NCBI GenBank assembly: GCA_001897755.1
Contig: MKUJ01000007.1
Span: forward strand, 30,549-94,548
Origin: Afipia sp. 64-13
Lineage (GTDB): Bacteria; Pseudomonadota; Alphaproteobacteria; Rhizobiales; Xanthobacteraceae
DNA: 64,000 nt
Reading direction: 5' to 3'
Position 1 is the first letter of the stretch. Each line of letters opens with the position of its first letter. The notes under the pieces were generated by a model. That model saw only the letters and a program-made list of their open reading frames with translations, was not told where the DNA came from and did not search any database. The position numbers were made by a program, and so were the translations under genes. Of the stretch, positions 41,488 through 57,098 are shown in pieces.

Positions 41488-43911
41488 ATGGATGCGATGA
41501 ATCAACCGGCGAAAGACACCGCGACCCCCAGTTGCTGCGCGCACAAGCAGGCTGCGCAGCATCAGGGGCATGACCATGGCGGCCATCATCACCATGATGG
41601 AACGGTTGCCGCCGAGGCGCCGGATGACGGGCGGGTGATCGATCCCGTCTGCGGCATGCGGGTCGATCCCAAAAAATCGGACCGCAAATTTTCCTATCGC
41701 GGGCAGGATTATTTCTTCTGCTGCGATCGTTGCCGTACCCGCTTCGAAGCCGATCCGGAGAAGTATCTGGCGCCGAAACAGGAACCGGAGCCGGTCATTC
41801 CCGGCGCGGTCTATACCTGTCCGATGCATCCCGAAGTGCGGCAGATCGGGCCGGGCAGTTGTCCGAAATGCGGCATGGCGCTGGAGCCGGAAACGGTTTC
41901 GCTCGACGACAAGCCCGACCCCGAACTGATCGATATGACACGCCGGTTCTGGATCGGTCTTGTGCTGACCCTGCCGGTGTTCGTGCTCGAGATGGGCGCG
42001 CACGTCTTCGGACTTCATTTTCTGCCGATGGCCTGGGTCAACTGGCTGTCGTTTGCGCTGGCGACTCCGGTGGTGCTGTGGGCCGGCGCGCCGTTCTTCG
42101 AGCGCGGCTGGCGTTCGGTCGTCACCGGTCATCTCAACATGTTCACGCTGATCGCGATGGGCGTCGGCATCGCCTATCTCTACAGCGTGGTCGCGACCGT
42201 CGCGCCGCAGCTTTTCCCGGATGCCTTCCGCGACGCCCATGGCGCGGTCGCGGTCTATTTCGAATCGGCAATGGTCATCACCGTTCTGGTGCTGCTCGGG
42301 CAGGTGCTGGAGCTGCGCGCGCGCGAACGAACCTCGGGCGCGATCCGCGCGCTGCTCGGTCTTGCGCCAAAGACGGCCCGGCGCATCGGCCCGCATGGCG
42401 AGGAAGACGTCGCGATCGATCTGATTGCGGTCGGCGACATGCTGCGCGTGCGGCCCGGAGAGGCGATCCCGATCGACGGCGTGGTGAACGATGGCCACTC
42501 TTATGTCGACGAATCGATGGTCACGGGTGAATCGATGCCGGTGGCGAAGGCCGTCGGAGCGCAGGTCATCGGCGGAACGCTGAACCAGAGCGGCGCGCTG
42601 GTGATCCGCACCGAGAAGGTCGGACGCGACACCATGCTGGCTCGCATCGTCGACCTCGTGGCAAAGGCGCAGCGCTCGCGTGCGCCGGTCCAGCGTCTGG
42701 CCGACTACGTCTCGGGATGGTTCGTGCCGGCGGTGATCGCTTCCGCCGTGCTGGCGTTCGCGGCCTGGGCGATCTTCGGGCCTGAGCCGCGTTTCTCGTT
42801 CGCGCTGGTTGCCGCGGTCACGGTTCTCATCATCGCCTGCCCCTGCGCGCTGGGACTCGCCACGCCGATGTCGATCATGGTCGGCGTCGGTCGGGGCGCG
42901 CGTGCCGGCGTGCTGGTGCGCGACGCCGAGGCGCTGGAGCGCATGGAGCGCGTCGACACGCTGGTGATCGACAAGACCGGCACCCTCACCGAGGGCAAGC
43001 CGAAAGTGGTCGCCATCATGGCGGCGCAGGGCTTCGACGAGAACGAGGTGCTGCGGCTCGCCGCAAGTGTCGAGCGCGCCAGCGAGCATCCTCTTGCCTC
43101 CGCCATTTTCAATGCGGCCAAGGATCGCAAACTGGCGCTGGAGGAGGTACGGGACTTCGATTCTCCGTCCGGCAAGGGCGCGATCGGTATGGTCGGCGGA
43201 AAGAAGATCGCGCTCGGCAATGCCGTGCTGATGCAGCAACTGCGGATCGAGACAAAGGAGATGGACGCCGCCGCCGAGACCCAGCGCGGGTCGGGCGCCA
43301 CCGCGATCTATGTCGCGGTCGATGGCCGCGTCGCGGGCGTCATCGCGATCGCCGACCCGATCAAGGACGGGGCGAAACGGGCGCTCGATCTGCTTCGGCA
43401 GGAAGGTTTGCGCATCGTGATGCTGACCGGAGACAATGTGACGACGGCGCGGGCCGTCGCGGCGCAACTCGGCATCGAGGACGTCGAAGCCGATGTGCTG
43501 CCGGATCGCAAGAGCGCGGTGGTGCAGCATTTGCAGAAGCAGGGTCGCCGTGTCGCCATGGCGGGCGACGGCATCAACGACGCGCCGGCGCTGGCGGCCG
43601 CCGATGTCGGCATTGCGATGGGCGGCGGCACCGATGCGGCGATCGAGAGCGCGGGCATCACGTTGCTGCGCGGCGATCTGATCGGCCTGGTCCATGCCCG
43701 TGAGCTGTCGCTCGCGACCATGAGCAACATCCGCCAGAATCTGGCCTTTGCGTTTATCTATAATGCGGCGGGTGTTCCGATCGCGGCCGGCGTGCTCTAT
43801 CCGGTGTTCGGATTGCTGTTGTCGCCGATGGTTGGCGCCGCGGCGATGGCGATGTCGTCGATCAGCGTGATCAGCAACGCCTTGCGGTTGTCGAGGGTTA
43901 AGCTGAGCTAG
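41488..43911 (+). CDS. copA: Copper-translocating P-type ATPase with YHS and heavy-metal-binding N-terminal domains
   Basis: [32 protein letters not shown] (YHS); [54 protein letters not shown]. Confidence 0.93.
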   Translation: MDAMNQPAKDTATPSCCAHKQAAQHQGHDHGGHHHHDGTVAAEAPDDGRVIDPVCGMRVDPKKSDRKFSYRGQDYFFCCDRCRTRFEADPEKYLAPKQEPEPVIPGAVYTCPMHPEVRQIGPGSCPKCGMALEPETVSLDDKPDPELIDMTRRFWIGLVLTLPVFVLEMGAHVFGLHFLPMAWVNWLSFALATPVVLWAGAPFFERGWRSVVTGHLNMFTLIAMGVGIAYLYSVVATVAPQLFPDAFRDAHGAVAVYFESAMVITVLVLLGQVLELRARERTSGAIRALLGLAPKTARRIGPHGEEDVAIDLIAVGDMLRVRPGEAIPIDGVVNDGHSYVDESMVTGESMPVAKAVGAQVIGGTLNQSGALVIRTEKVGRDTMLARIVDLVAKAQRSRAPVQRLADYVSGWFVPAVIASAVLAFAAWAIFGPEPRFSFALVAAVTVLIIACPCALGLATPMSIMVGVGRGARAGVLVRDAEALERMERVDTLVIDKTGTLTEGKPKVVAIMAAQGFDENEVLRLAASVERASEHPLASAIFNAAKDRKLALEEVRDFDSPSGKGAIGMVGGKKIALGNAVLMQQLRIETKEMDAAAETQRGSGATAIYVAVDGRVAGVIAIADPIKDGAKRALDLLRQEGLRIVMLTGDNVTTARAVAAQLGIEDVEADVLPDRKSAVVQHLQKQGRRVAMAGDGINDAPALAAADVGIAMGGGTDAAIESAGITLLRGDLIGLVHARELSLATMSNIRQNLAFAFIYNAAGVPIAAGVLYPVFGLLLSPMVGAAAMAMSSISVISNALRLSRVKLS

Positions 43912-43931
43912 TCTGGAACCGCTCTGCCAAG

Positions 43932-43961
43932 AAAAAAGCCGGGCTATGCGCCCGGCTTTTT
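43932..43961. terminator. Terminator after copA
   Basis: AAAAAAGCCGGGC-TATGC-GCCCGGCTTTTTAG. Confidence 0.88.
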
Positions 43962-44139
43962 AGTTTCGACCCTGATCGGTCAACACAATCACCTTCCAGG
44001 AAGGGGTGCTGAGCGGCTCCGCCCTGGAGGAGGGGGACAGTTCGGCGAAGCCTCAGCACCGGGAAAGTATCGGCCGCGCGCAGGAGTACAGGCAAGCGCC
44101 GGTTGGGCATGTCAGTCATGCGGACACGGCGGTCGTGCC

Positions 44140-45063
44140 TTACGAGGGCCAGCGCTGCGCCTTGCTCACGATAAAGTCACGGAACACCTGAACGCGGGCG
44201 ACCGTCTTCAATTCTTCCGGATAGACGAAATACGTATCGAGCTGGATCGAGTCGGCCTCGCCGAAAAGCTGGATCAGGCGATTGGTGTCCTCGACCAGAT
44301 AGTCGGGCAGGGCTGCAATGCCGAGACCCTGCTGGCAGGCGCGCACCAGACCCAGCACATTGTTGACCTTGAAAAACGGCTCGCGCGGGCCGGCGCCGTT
44401 GCGGCCGGCTTCGATCAGCCAGGTTCGGTTTTGCAGATGCTGCGGCGCGTTGATGTCGGTCAGGATGATCAGACGGTGATCGTCGAGCTCGTCGAGCGTA
44501 CGCGGCGTGCCGAAACGCTTGGCGTATTCCGGCGAGCAATAGGCGTGGAAGCCGAGCGAGAACAGCTTGCGCTGGATCAGATCGGGCTGCGTCGGCTTGC
44601 GGGTGCGGATAGCGACGTCCGCCTCGCGCATCGACAGATCGAGTTCCTCGTCCGTCACCATCATCGAGATCCGGATTTCCGGATAGAGCGTGGTGAATTC
44701 GCCGAGGCGGGGGATCAGCCAGTTGATGCCGAGGCCGGGCGTTGTCGTGACCTTGAGGTCGCCGCTCGGGCGCTCCCGGCTGTCGGTCAGTTTCGCTCGC
44801 GCCGCCTGCAACTGCATGAAGACGTCGTGCGCCGTGCGGAACAGCAGGTCGCCCTGCTCGGTGAGGATCAAGCCGCGGGCGTGGCGATGAAACAGCGACA
44901 CCGACAATTCCTGTTCGAGCGCGCTGACCTGCCGCGACACCGCCGATTGCGACAGCCCAAGCTGCTCGCCGGCATGCGTGAAGCTTCCCGCTTCCGCCGC
45001 GGCGTGGAAAACCTTCAGCTTGTCCCAATCCATGTCGGCCATTCCGTCCCGCGTCCGTCCCAT
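44140..45063 (-). CDS. LysR family transcriptional regulator
   Basis: DWDKLKVFHAAAEAGSFTHAGEQLGLSQSAVSRQVSALEQELSVSLFHRHARGLILTEQG; start may be a few codons internal. Confidence 0.92.
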   Translation of the reverse strand: MGRTRDGMADMDWDKLKVFHAAAEAGSFTHAGEQLGLSQSAVSRQVSALEQELSVSLFHRHARGLILTEQGDLLFRTAHDVFMQLQAARAKLTDSRERPSGDLKVTTTPGLGINWLIPRLGEFTTLYPEIRISMMVTDEELDLSMREADVAIRTRKPTQPDLIQRKLFSLGFHAYCSPEYAKRFGTPRTLDELDDHRLIILTDINAPQHLQNRTWLIEAGRNGAGPREPFFKVNNVLGLVRACQQGLGIAALPDYLVEDTNRLIQLFGEADSIQLDTYFVYPEELKTVARVQVFRDFIVSKAQRWPS

Positions 45064-45065
45064 GA

Positions 45066-46031
45066 TTACTCAGCCGCCGCGCGATCGCTCGCGTGTGCGG
45101 CGATGAACCGCTCCGCTTCCAAGGCGGCCATGCAGCCGAGGCCGGCCGCCGTCACCGCCTGTCGATAGGTCTCGTCCGCGACATCGCCGGCCGCGAACAC
45201 GCCGGGCACCGAGGTCGCGGTCGAATGCGGCGCGACCTGGACGTAGCCCGATGGCTTCAGCGCAAGCTGGTCGGCGACGAGTTCGGTTGCCGGTGCATGT
45301 CCGATCGCGATGAACACCCCATCGGTGGTTTGCTCGGTGATCGCGCCGGTCTTGAGATTCTTCAGACGGACATGCGTGACTTTCGCCGGGTCCGCGCTGC
45401 CGCAGATTTCCTCGATCTCGCTGTCCCACACCACCTTGATCTTGGGATGGTTGAACAGCCGGTCTTGCAGGATGCGTTCGGAGCGCAAGCTGTCGCGGCG
45501 ATGCACCAGCGTCACCGACGAGGCATGGTTGGTGAGATAGAGCGCTTCCTCGACCGCGGTGTTGCCGCCGCCGACCACGATGACGTTCTTGTTGCGATAG
45601 AAGAAGCCGTCGCAGGTGGCGCAGGCCGAGACGCCGAAGCCCTTGAACTTTTCTTCGGACGGCAGGCCGAGCCAGCGCGCCTGGGCGCCGGTGGCGAGAA
45701 TGACCACTTCGGCGAGATAGACGTCGCCGGAATCGCAGGTGATGCGGAAGGGGCGCTGCCCGAGTTCAAGCTTGTTGACGTGATCGGTCACGATCCGCGT
45801 GCCGACATGGGTCGCCTGCTTCTCCATCTGTTCCATCAGCCAGGGACCCTGGATGACATCGGCGAAGCCCGGGTAGTTCTCCACATCCGTGGTGATGGTG
45901 AGCTGTCCGCCGGGCTGGATGCCCTGGATCAGGATCGGCTCCAGCATCGCGCGCGCGGCGTAAATGCCGGCGGTGTAGCCAGCCGGACCGGAGCCGATGA
46001 TGACAACCTTGGCGTGAGTAGGCGCGGCCAT
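45066..46031 (-). CDS. trxB: Thioredoxin-disulfide reductase
   Basis: IIGSGPAGYTAGIYAARA; CATCDGFFYRNKNVIVVGGGNTAVEEALYLT; GVFAAGDVADETYRQAVTAAGLGCMAAL. Confidence 0.97.
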   Translation of the reverse strand: MAAPTHAKVVIIGSGPAGYTAGIYAARAMLEPILIQGIQPGGQLTITTDVENYPGFADVIQGPWLMEQMEKQATHVGTRIVTDHVNKLELGQRPFRITCDSGDVYLAEVVILATGAQARWLGLPSEEKFKGFGVSACATCDGFFYRNKNVIVVGGGNTAVEEALYLTNHASSVTLVHRRDSLRSERILQDRLFNHPKIKVVWDSEIEEICGSADPAKVTHVRLKNLKTGAITEQTTDGVFIAIGHAPATELVADQLALKPSGYVQVAPHSTATSVPGVFAAGDVADETYRQAVTAAGLGCMAALEAERFIAAHASDRAAAE

Positions 46032-46280
46032 AATCGACCCTTTGATTTAATTGAGAGAATTCTTTAGCGCAGGGAGCGGGGTCGCCTGAGAAACGGCGCC
46101 GCCGCGTCGAGAACTGTCCCAGCACCCAATCTAGGGTATCTTTGCAGCCATGCAAGATTTGCAACCCGCTTGAAACAATTTTCCCCAGCGAACACGGACG
46201 GTTACAAACTCGCGCAATAAAATTGCGCAACCTGTCACTGGTGGCTAAAACGACCGGACCAAGGCTGCGGATTCGGGATA

Positions 46281-46772
46281 GTGGGCGGACTGGTGAAAGA
46301 GCTTGATGAAATCGATCTGAAGATTCTCCATGAGATCCAGGAGGATGGCCGCATCACCAATGTGGAGCTGGCCAAGCGGGTCGGCATTTCGCCGCCGCCC
46401 TGCCTGCGCCGGGTCCGGGCGCTGGAGGAGGAAGGGTATATCCAGGGCTATCGTGGATTGCTCGATCCGGGCACGCTCGGCTTCGATGTCACCGTGTTCG
46501 CCGCGGTTCATTTGTCGAGCCAGGCAGACGCCGATCTGCGGGCGTTCGAGGATTTCGTGCGCGGCCAGCCTTTGGTGCGCGAATGCTGGATGCTGTCGGG
46601 CGAGGTGGATTTCATCCTCAAATGCGTCGCGCCGGACATGGCGACGTTTCAGGATTTCGTCTCGCATCTGACGGCCGCGCCGCATGTGCAGAACGTCCGC
46701 ACCTCGCTGGTGCTGCATAATTCGAAATATGCGCCGGCGGTGCCGCTCGAACTGAAGATGCCGCAAGGCTGA
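46281..46772 (+). CDS. Lrp/AsnC family transcriptional regulator
   Basis: LDEIDLKILHEIQEDGRITNVELAKRVGISPPPCLRRVRALEEEGYIQGYRGLLDP. Confidence 0.94.
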   Translation: MGGLVKELDEIDLKILHEIQEDGRITNVELAKRVGISPPPCLRRVRALEEEGYIQGYRGLLDPGTLGFDVTVFAAVHLSSQADADLRAFEDFVRGQPLVRECWMLSGEVDFILKCVAPDMATFQDFVSHLTAAPHVQNVRTSLVLHNSKYAPAVPLELKMPQG

Positions 46773-46795
46773 TTGGCACCTCGGCTTGCATCATG

Positions 46796-46832
46796 AAAAA
46801 CCGCGCCGTGGCGAGGCCAACGGCGCGGGTTT
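46796..46832. terminator. Convergent terminator between Lrp and DoxX genes
   Basis: AAAAACCGCGCCG...CGGCGCGGGTTT. Confidence 0.65.
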
Positions 46833-46857
46833 GAGAGTGAGATTCTTCGGGTGACGA

Positions 46858-47259
46858 TCAGGTCCGCCCCCGTGCAGCGTCGACGCTCCACGGTCCCGGT
46901 CCGGAAAACACGAAATAAAGAAAAACGAAGCAGTAGAGCACGGCGAGTTCGCCGCCGTTCAGGATCGGATAGAAGCTCTTCGGCGCATGTGCCATGAAGT
47001 AGGCTGCGGCCATCAGACCCGAGCACAAAAATGCGACCGGCCGCGTAAACAGGCCGACAACGAGCAGGGCGCCGCCGATCAGTTCGATAATGCCGGCAAA
47101 TCCGCTCGGTGTGGTGGGGGAGACATTGGCGAACTGCTGTACCGCCGGGATGCCGACATATTTGGCCATGCCGTGCTGCAAGAACAGCAGTCCCGACACA
47201 ATGCGCAGCACGCTGAGCATGCGCGGCGCCCACGAATTCAAGGTCGTTTCAATAGCCAT
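46858..47259 (-). CDS. DoxX family membrane protein
   Basis: LRIVSGLLFLQHGMAKYVG...GFAGIIELIGGALLVVGLFTRPVAFLCSGLMAAAYFMAHAPKSFYPILNGGELAVLYCFVFLYF. Confidence 0.92.
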   Translation of the reverse strand: MAIETTLNSWAPRMLSVLRIVSGLLFLQHGMAKYVGIPAVQQFANVSPTTPSGFAGIIELIGGALLVVGLFTRPVAFLCSGLMAAAYFMAHAPKSFYPILNGGELAVLYCFVFLYFVFSGPGPWSVDAARGRT

Positions 47260-47437
47260 ATGAGCCCTCTGCTGAGAAAATCGTGGTCTCTCGCTAGCAA
47301 TAAATCGGCGGCGGTTGGATCACGATACGTTGAAACACCGGACAAGCACGTTTTATTCAAAAACAGACATCAGCTTATGGATCGGGAATCGCGGCGCGAG
47401 CGGAATGTGCAGGCCGGGTGATGCCCTGACATTGGAA

Positions 47438-47740
47438 TCACTTGAGTTGCGGTTGCTCCTGCGCGGGTGCGTCCGCGAGACAGCGAATCTTTTTGGGCTG
47501 GCAGGCCATGCCGATGTTGGAGCAGACCGGCACGCCGTCGGCGCTGTCCCGCGTACAATTGACGCACTCGTCGGTCCATCGCGCGCAACGAGGTTGATCG
47601 GCCTGAACGGGACGATCCGTCGATGCCGGCTGCGGCGATGACGATGAATCCTCCGCCATGGTGGGCGGAAGTCCCAGGCTGATCATGGCAGCAGTCGCGA
47701 TCAGGATGATCCGGGGCGCTCGCATGGATTTCTCGCGCAT
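47438..47740 (-). CDS. Small secreted Cys-rich hypothetical protein
   Basis: Signal peptide MRAPRIILIATAAMISLGLPPTMA; CARWTDECVNC...VCSNIGMACQPKKIRC. Confidence 0.6.
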   Translation of the reverse strand: MREKSMRAPRIILIATAAMISLGLPPTMAEDSSSSPQPASTDRPVQADQPRCARWTDECVNCTRDSADGVPVCSNIGMACQPKKIRCLADAPAQEQPQLK

Positions 47741-47762
47741 AGGGCTTGCGTATCGACCGCCA

Positions 47763-47790
47763 TAAAAATGGCCGGGGCGAGACCCCGGCC
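47763..47790 (-). terminator. Terminator after greA
   Basis: Minus strand GGCCGGGG-TCTCG-CCCCGGCC followed by ATTTTTA. Confidence 0.8.
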
Positions 47791-47816
47791 GTTCGTCAAA
47801 ATCCGGTCGGACGATC

Positions 47817-48293
47817 TTACTTCCAGTCCACCTTGGCGATCTCATACGCCTTGGCGCCGCCGGGCGCGACGACCTCGACGGAAGCGCCTTTCTTCTTGCC
47901 GATCAGCGCGCGCGCGAGCGGAGAGGAGATCGAGATGCGGCCTTTCTTGGCGTCGGCCTCGGTGTCGCCGACGATCTGCCAGATCGCCTTCTTGTCGGTG
48001 TCCTCGTCGATCAGCGTGACGGTCGCGCCGAATTTGATGGTGTCGCCCGACAGCTTGGAGACATCGATGATGTCTGCGCGCGCGAGCTTGTCCTCGAGCT
48101 CGGCGATGCGGCCCTCGTTGTGGGACTGAGCTTCCTTCGCGGCATGATATTCGGCGTTTTCCGACAGGTCGCCATGTGATCGCGCTTCGGAGATCGCCTC
48201 CACGATCCGCGGGCGCTCGATCGACTGGCGCTGCTTCAATTCCTCTTCCAGGGCGGCATGTCCCGCCACCGTCATCGGCACTTTTTCAACCAT
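47817..48293 (-). CDS. greA: Transcription elongation factor GreA
   Basis: [55 protein letters not shown]. Confidence 0.97.
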   Translation of the reverse strand: MVEKVPMTVAGHAALEEELKQRQSIERPRIVEAISEARSHGDLSENAEYHAAKEAQSHNEGRIAELEDKLARADIIDVSKLSGDTIKFGATVTLIDEDTDKKAIWQIVGDTEADAKKGRISISSPLARALIGKKKGASVEVVAPGGAKAYEIAKVDWK

Positions 48294-48467
48294 TCTTCCT
48301 CGTCCTTGCCCTTGTGGCGCCGGAGCGGCGGCGCCATCGGCACGAAAAAATTCTCATCCGCCCGAATGCCTGGGGGCATCGAGCTGATGAGCAACAAGCT
48401 CTCGAGCGGCCGGTTCCTTCGCTGGCCTGCGAGCCAGGATCGCCGGTCCCTTCGGGACTGACGTTCG

Positions 48468-51932
<3,465 letters not shown>

Positions 51933-51966
51933 GCAGTCACTTGGGCAGGAAGCGTCGGAAACGGCA

Positions 51967-51998
51967 TAAAAAAAGGACGCGCAACCGCGCGTCCTTTG
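51967..51998 (-). terminator. Minus-strand terminator between the tRNA-like gene and carB
   Basis: Minus strand AAAGGACGCGCGGTTGCGCGTCCTTTTTTT. Confidence 0.8.
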
Positions 51999-52259
51999 AA
52001 CCGTGCGCGAGGTTTTCCCCGGCGCGCGGGGTGTCTTTAGACCAGATTCCGAAACGTTGGAAGGCTTGCGGCTTCAATTAACCGCAGATTTCGGAGTATT
52101 TCCGAGCTTTTGTTTCGCTTCACGAGGCGGTGGCGAATGTCGTGGCTGGCGACCAGTCGCCGCAAAACGTCCGGGCCAACCTCATGACGCCGACGACCCG
52201 GTGCCGGTGGGTGCGGACGAAGGCAGTGCCCAGATCTGTCTGGGTAACAAAGGGGAAGT

Positions 52260-52335
52260 TGGAGGCCCGGCCTGGATTTGAACCAGGATAAAAAGCTTTG
52301 CACAGCTCCCGCGTAGACGTTTCCGCCACCGGGCC
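52260..52335 (-). tRNA. tRNA-Cys-like gene (probable anticodon GCA) with irregular anticodon arm and D-loop
   Basis: Minus strand GGCCCGG TGGCGGAAACGTCTACGCGGGAGCTGTGCAAAGCTTTTTAT CCTGG TTCAAAT CCAGG CCGGGCC T CCA: perfect 7-bp acceptor, 5-bp T-stem, encoded CCA, U73. Confidence 0.7.
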
Positions 52336-52542
52336 AAGATCAGGCTACTGCGAGATGTGGCGGTTCGCCACACCTGCCGCGGTATAAGGTTAAGGAACCG
52401 GGAACGGCATGTCTTTGGTTTAACCATCGGCCTTGTGAGGCTCCCGGGATCAGGGAGGGCGCGGGCGCCCGTGCTACACTTTTGCTCGAATCAGCATGGA
52501 TCCGTGTGCGTAGCCGCACCTGCATCATCAAGGGAGAACCCC

Positions 52543-52983
52543 ATGTCCTTGTCATCCGCTCTGCGCGCCGGGCTGATTGCTTTGTTTGCGCTTGCCGGCC
52601 TCGGCCTGTCGTCCGCCGCCCATGCCGATAGCGGCACGGTGTCGTTAACCATCTATAAAGCCGGCTGGTTCATCGGCGGCTCCGGCGGCAGCGGTACGCT
52701 CAATTTCCGTGGCCGGCGCTACGCGCTGTCCACCGGCGGGCTGGATTACGGTCTGGTGTTCGGCGGATCGAAGACCGTGCTGCGCGGCCGGGTTCGCAAT
52801 ATCAACCGTCCTTCCGACGTTGCCGGCGTTTACGGCGCGGCCGGCGCGGGCCTCGCCATCGGCGGCGGTGCGCGCGCGATCGTCCTGACCAATCAGAAGG
52901 GGGCGGTGCTCGAATTGTCCGGGCGGCAGACCGGCCTGATGGCCAACGCCGACCTGAGCGGACTTGCGATTACGATGAGGTAA
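52543..52983 (+). CDS. Secreted hypothetical protein, possibly DUF1134/EipA-like
   Basis: Signal peptide ending SAAHA; glycine-rich GGSGGSGTLNFRGRRYALSTGGLDYG...GVYGAAGAGLAIGGGARAIVLTNQKGAVLELSG. Confidence 0.6.
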   Translation: MSLSSALRAGLIALFALAGLGLSSAAHADSGTVSLTIYKAGWFIGGSGGSGTLNFRGRRYALSTGGLDYGLVFGGSKTVLRGRVRNINRPSDVAGVYGAAGAGLAIGGGARAIVLTNQKGAVLELSGRQTGLMANADLSGLAITMR

Positions 52984-53001
52984 AGGAAGGAGGCGGGCAG
53001 G

Positions 53002-53544
53002 ATGTTCTCCTTGCGCCGCTGCCTTGTTCTGATCGCTTGCGTGATGTCGGCGCCCCTGCTGGCGCAGACATCGGATTCGCAGAATGCGCTGCTGGCAAAG
53101 TATCGCTGCCAGTTGTCGGATATGCTGCGGCAGGTCTACGAAGCGCCGAGTGCCTATAAGCAACTCAATCGATTTCTGGTGCTGTCAGGCCCCTCTCGCT
53201 CGTCCGATTATGTGCAGTGCATGTTCGGGGAGAACCGCACCAAGCTCTACTGCGAAGCATCCACGGGCTACTACGATGTGGCCGAGGACAAGCCGCGCAG
53301 ACGCTATCCGTCCGACACCGTCAATGAGGCATTCCGGCGACTCGGATTTGCAGTCGGTAGCGGCGAGAAGAATTATCCGTACGAGCGGGACTTCACCGGA
53401 ACGCCGGATTTCGACGAGATCGCAAAATTGATGTTGCTGACCATGCACGACGGATACGGCGCGCGCGCACAGACCACATTGAAGGTCCATGCACCTTTCG
53501 CGAGGAAGCCACCCGCGGGCTGTGGCGCTCAGCCCACGAGATGA
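53002..53544 (+). CDS. Secreted hypothetical protein
   Basis: Signal peptide MFSLRRCLVLIACVMSAPLLAQ; RBS GGAGG; 4 Cys in mature part. Confidence 0.55.
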   Translation: MFSLRRCLVLIACVMSAPLLAQTSDSQNALLAKYRCQLSDMLRQVYEAPSAYKQLNRFLVLSGPSRSSDYVQCMFGENRTKLYCEASTGYYDVAEDKPRRRYPSDTVNEAFRRLGFAVGSGEKNYPYERDFTGTPDFDEIAKLMLLTMHDGYGARAQTTLKVHAPFARKPPAGCGAQPTR

Positions 53545-53616
53545 TGGTCAGGTTCGCGATTGCACGGCGATAGGAGATCAATTCCTTCCCGCGTTCATGT
53601 TTCCGCCCACAAACGG

Positions 53617-53659
53617 ATGCCCGGGGCATCCCCGATCAGGTCGGGGATGCCCCGGGCAT
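53617..53659. repeat. Perfect 19-bp inverted repeat between a convergent gene pair
   Basis: ATGCCCGGGGCATCCCCGA-TCAGG-TCGGGGATGCCCCGGGCAT. Confidence 0.85.
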
Positions 53660-53682
53660 GATGTGCATCAGCAAACGCTTCC

Positions 53683-55656
<1,974 letters not shown>

Positions 55657-55702
55657 CTAAACTCTTGTTCGGTGCGGCCCGATGGGCCGGCCGCATGCAA
55701 TC

Positions 55703-56311
55703 TCAGGCGGCTTGCGAGTATTGGCCGAGCCAGGCGCGCACCCGCGCGTCCGGATCGGCATTCATGGTGACGTCGCTGACGACGGCGATGGAATTGGCGC
55801 CGGCGGCGAAGATCGCCTCGGCCTGTTCGAGCTTGATGCCGCCGATCGCCACCAGCGGCATGTCGCCGATCCGCAGTTTCCAGGCGGTGATGCGCTCGAG
55901 GCCCTGCGGCGCGAACCGCATTTTCTTCAGCGTGGTCTCATAGATCGGCCCAAGCGCGACATAGTCCGGCTTGTATTGCAGGGCGTTGTCGAGTTCGGCT
56001 TCGTCATGCGTGGACAGCCCGAGCGTCAGACCGGCGCGGCGGATCGCCGGAATGTCGGCGGTGGCAAGGTCCTCCTGGCCGAGATGCAGATGCTGCGCGC
56101 CGCAATCGATCGCCGCCTGCCAGTAGTCGTTGACCACAAGCTTCGTCGGCGTGCCGGCTACGGCGGCGAGCGCGTCGCGCACGAGTTGGTTGGCCTCAGC
56201 CGCGCCGAGGTTCTTGGTGCGAAGCTGCACGGTACCGGCGCCGAGTTTTGCAAGCCGGGCGACCCACGCGACGCTATCGACGACAGGATAAAAGCGATCA
56301 GGATACGGCAT
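55703..56311 (-). CDS. thiE: Thiamine phosphate synthase
   Basis: [70 protein letters not shown]. Confidence 0.9.
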   Translation of the reverse strand: MPYPDRFYPVVDSVAWVARLAKLGAGTVQLRTKNLGAAEANQLVRDALAAVAGTPTKLVVNDYWQAAIDCGAQHLHLGQEDLATADIPAIRRAGLTLGLSTHDEAELDNALQYKPDYVALGPIYETTLKKMRFAPQGLERITAWKLRIGDMPLVAIGGIKLEQAEAIFAAGANSIAVVSDVTMNADPDARVRAWLGQYSQAA

Positions 56312-57098
56312 GCCAGAACGGTGTCCCAACGACAGGGGTGGATGGGGAGGCGAAATCGCGCGCGTCCATCAGGCCGGCCTCGAAGCCTGAGCGGCCGGCA
56401 TCGACCGCGAGACGGAACGCCTTCGCCATCGCCACCGGATCGGCGGCCTTGGCGACGGCGGTGTTGAGCAGTACGGCGTCGAAGCCGAGCTCGAGCGCCT
56501 GCGCGGCGTGGCTCGGCGCGCCGATCCCGGCGTCGACCACCAGCGTGATGTCGGGCAGGCGGGTGCGCAGCAGCCTGAGCGCATCGCGATTGACGATGCC
56601 GCGCGCGCTGCCGATCGGAGAGGCCCATGGCATCACTACGCGGCAGCCGGCATCGACGAGACGCTGCGCGACCGACAGATCCTCGGTGCAATACGGAAAC
56701 ACCTCGAAGCCGTCCTTGATCAGGATGCCGGCCGCTTCGACCAGCCCCACCACGTCGGGCTGCAGCGTTTCGTTGTCGGCGATCACCTCGAGCTTGACCC
56801 ACGAGGTGCCGAACAATTCGCGTGCAAGCTGCGCCGTGGTGACGGCCTCGCGCACGCTTTTGCAGCCGGCGGTGTTGGGCAGCACGGTGACGTGCAACTC
56901 GCGGATCAGCGACCAGAAGGCATCGCCGGTCTTGCCGCCGGCGGTCTCGCGGCGCACCGAGACGGTGACGATCTCGCTGCCGGCGGCGCGGATCGAATCC
57001 TGCATGATCTTCGGCGACGGATAGAGCGCGGTGCCGATCAGCAGGCGCGAGGAGAATTCCTTGTCGTAGAACTTCACAGTGCTTTGCGTCATCATCAT
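56298..57098 (-). CDS. thiG: Thiazole synthase
   Basis: [87 protein letters not shown]. Confidence 0.96.
   Translation of the reverse strand: MMMTQSTVKFYDKEFSSRLLIGTALYPSPKIMQDSIRAAGSEIVTVSVRRETAGGKTGDAFWSLIRELHVTVLPNTAGCKSVREAVTTAQLARELFGTSWVKLEVIADNETLQPDVVGLVEAAGILIKDGFEVFPYCTEDLSVAQRLVDAGCRVVMPWASPIGSARGIVNRDALRLLRTRLPDITLVVDAGIGAPSHAAQALELGFDAVLLNTAVAKAADPVAMAKAFRLAVDAGRSGFEAGLMDARDFASPSTPVVGTPFWHAVS

Noticed and set aside
41479-43695. 738-aa minus-strand ORF opposite copA
   Set aside because: Shadow ORF of copA; His/Arg/Asp-rich with no domain.
52260-52335. Calling the aberrant tRNA a tRNA-Leu because of the TGGCGGAA D-arm
   Set aside because: Only 76 nt with a 4-nt variable region, so no class II long variable arm; GCA triplet plus U73 fit Cys better.
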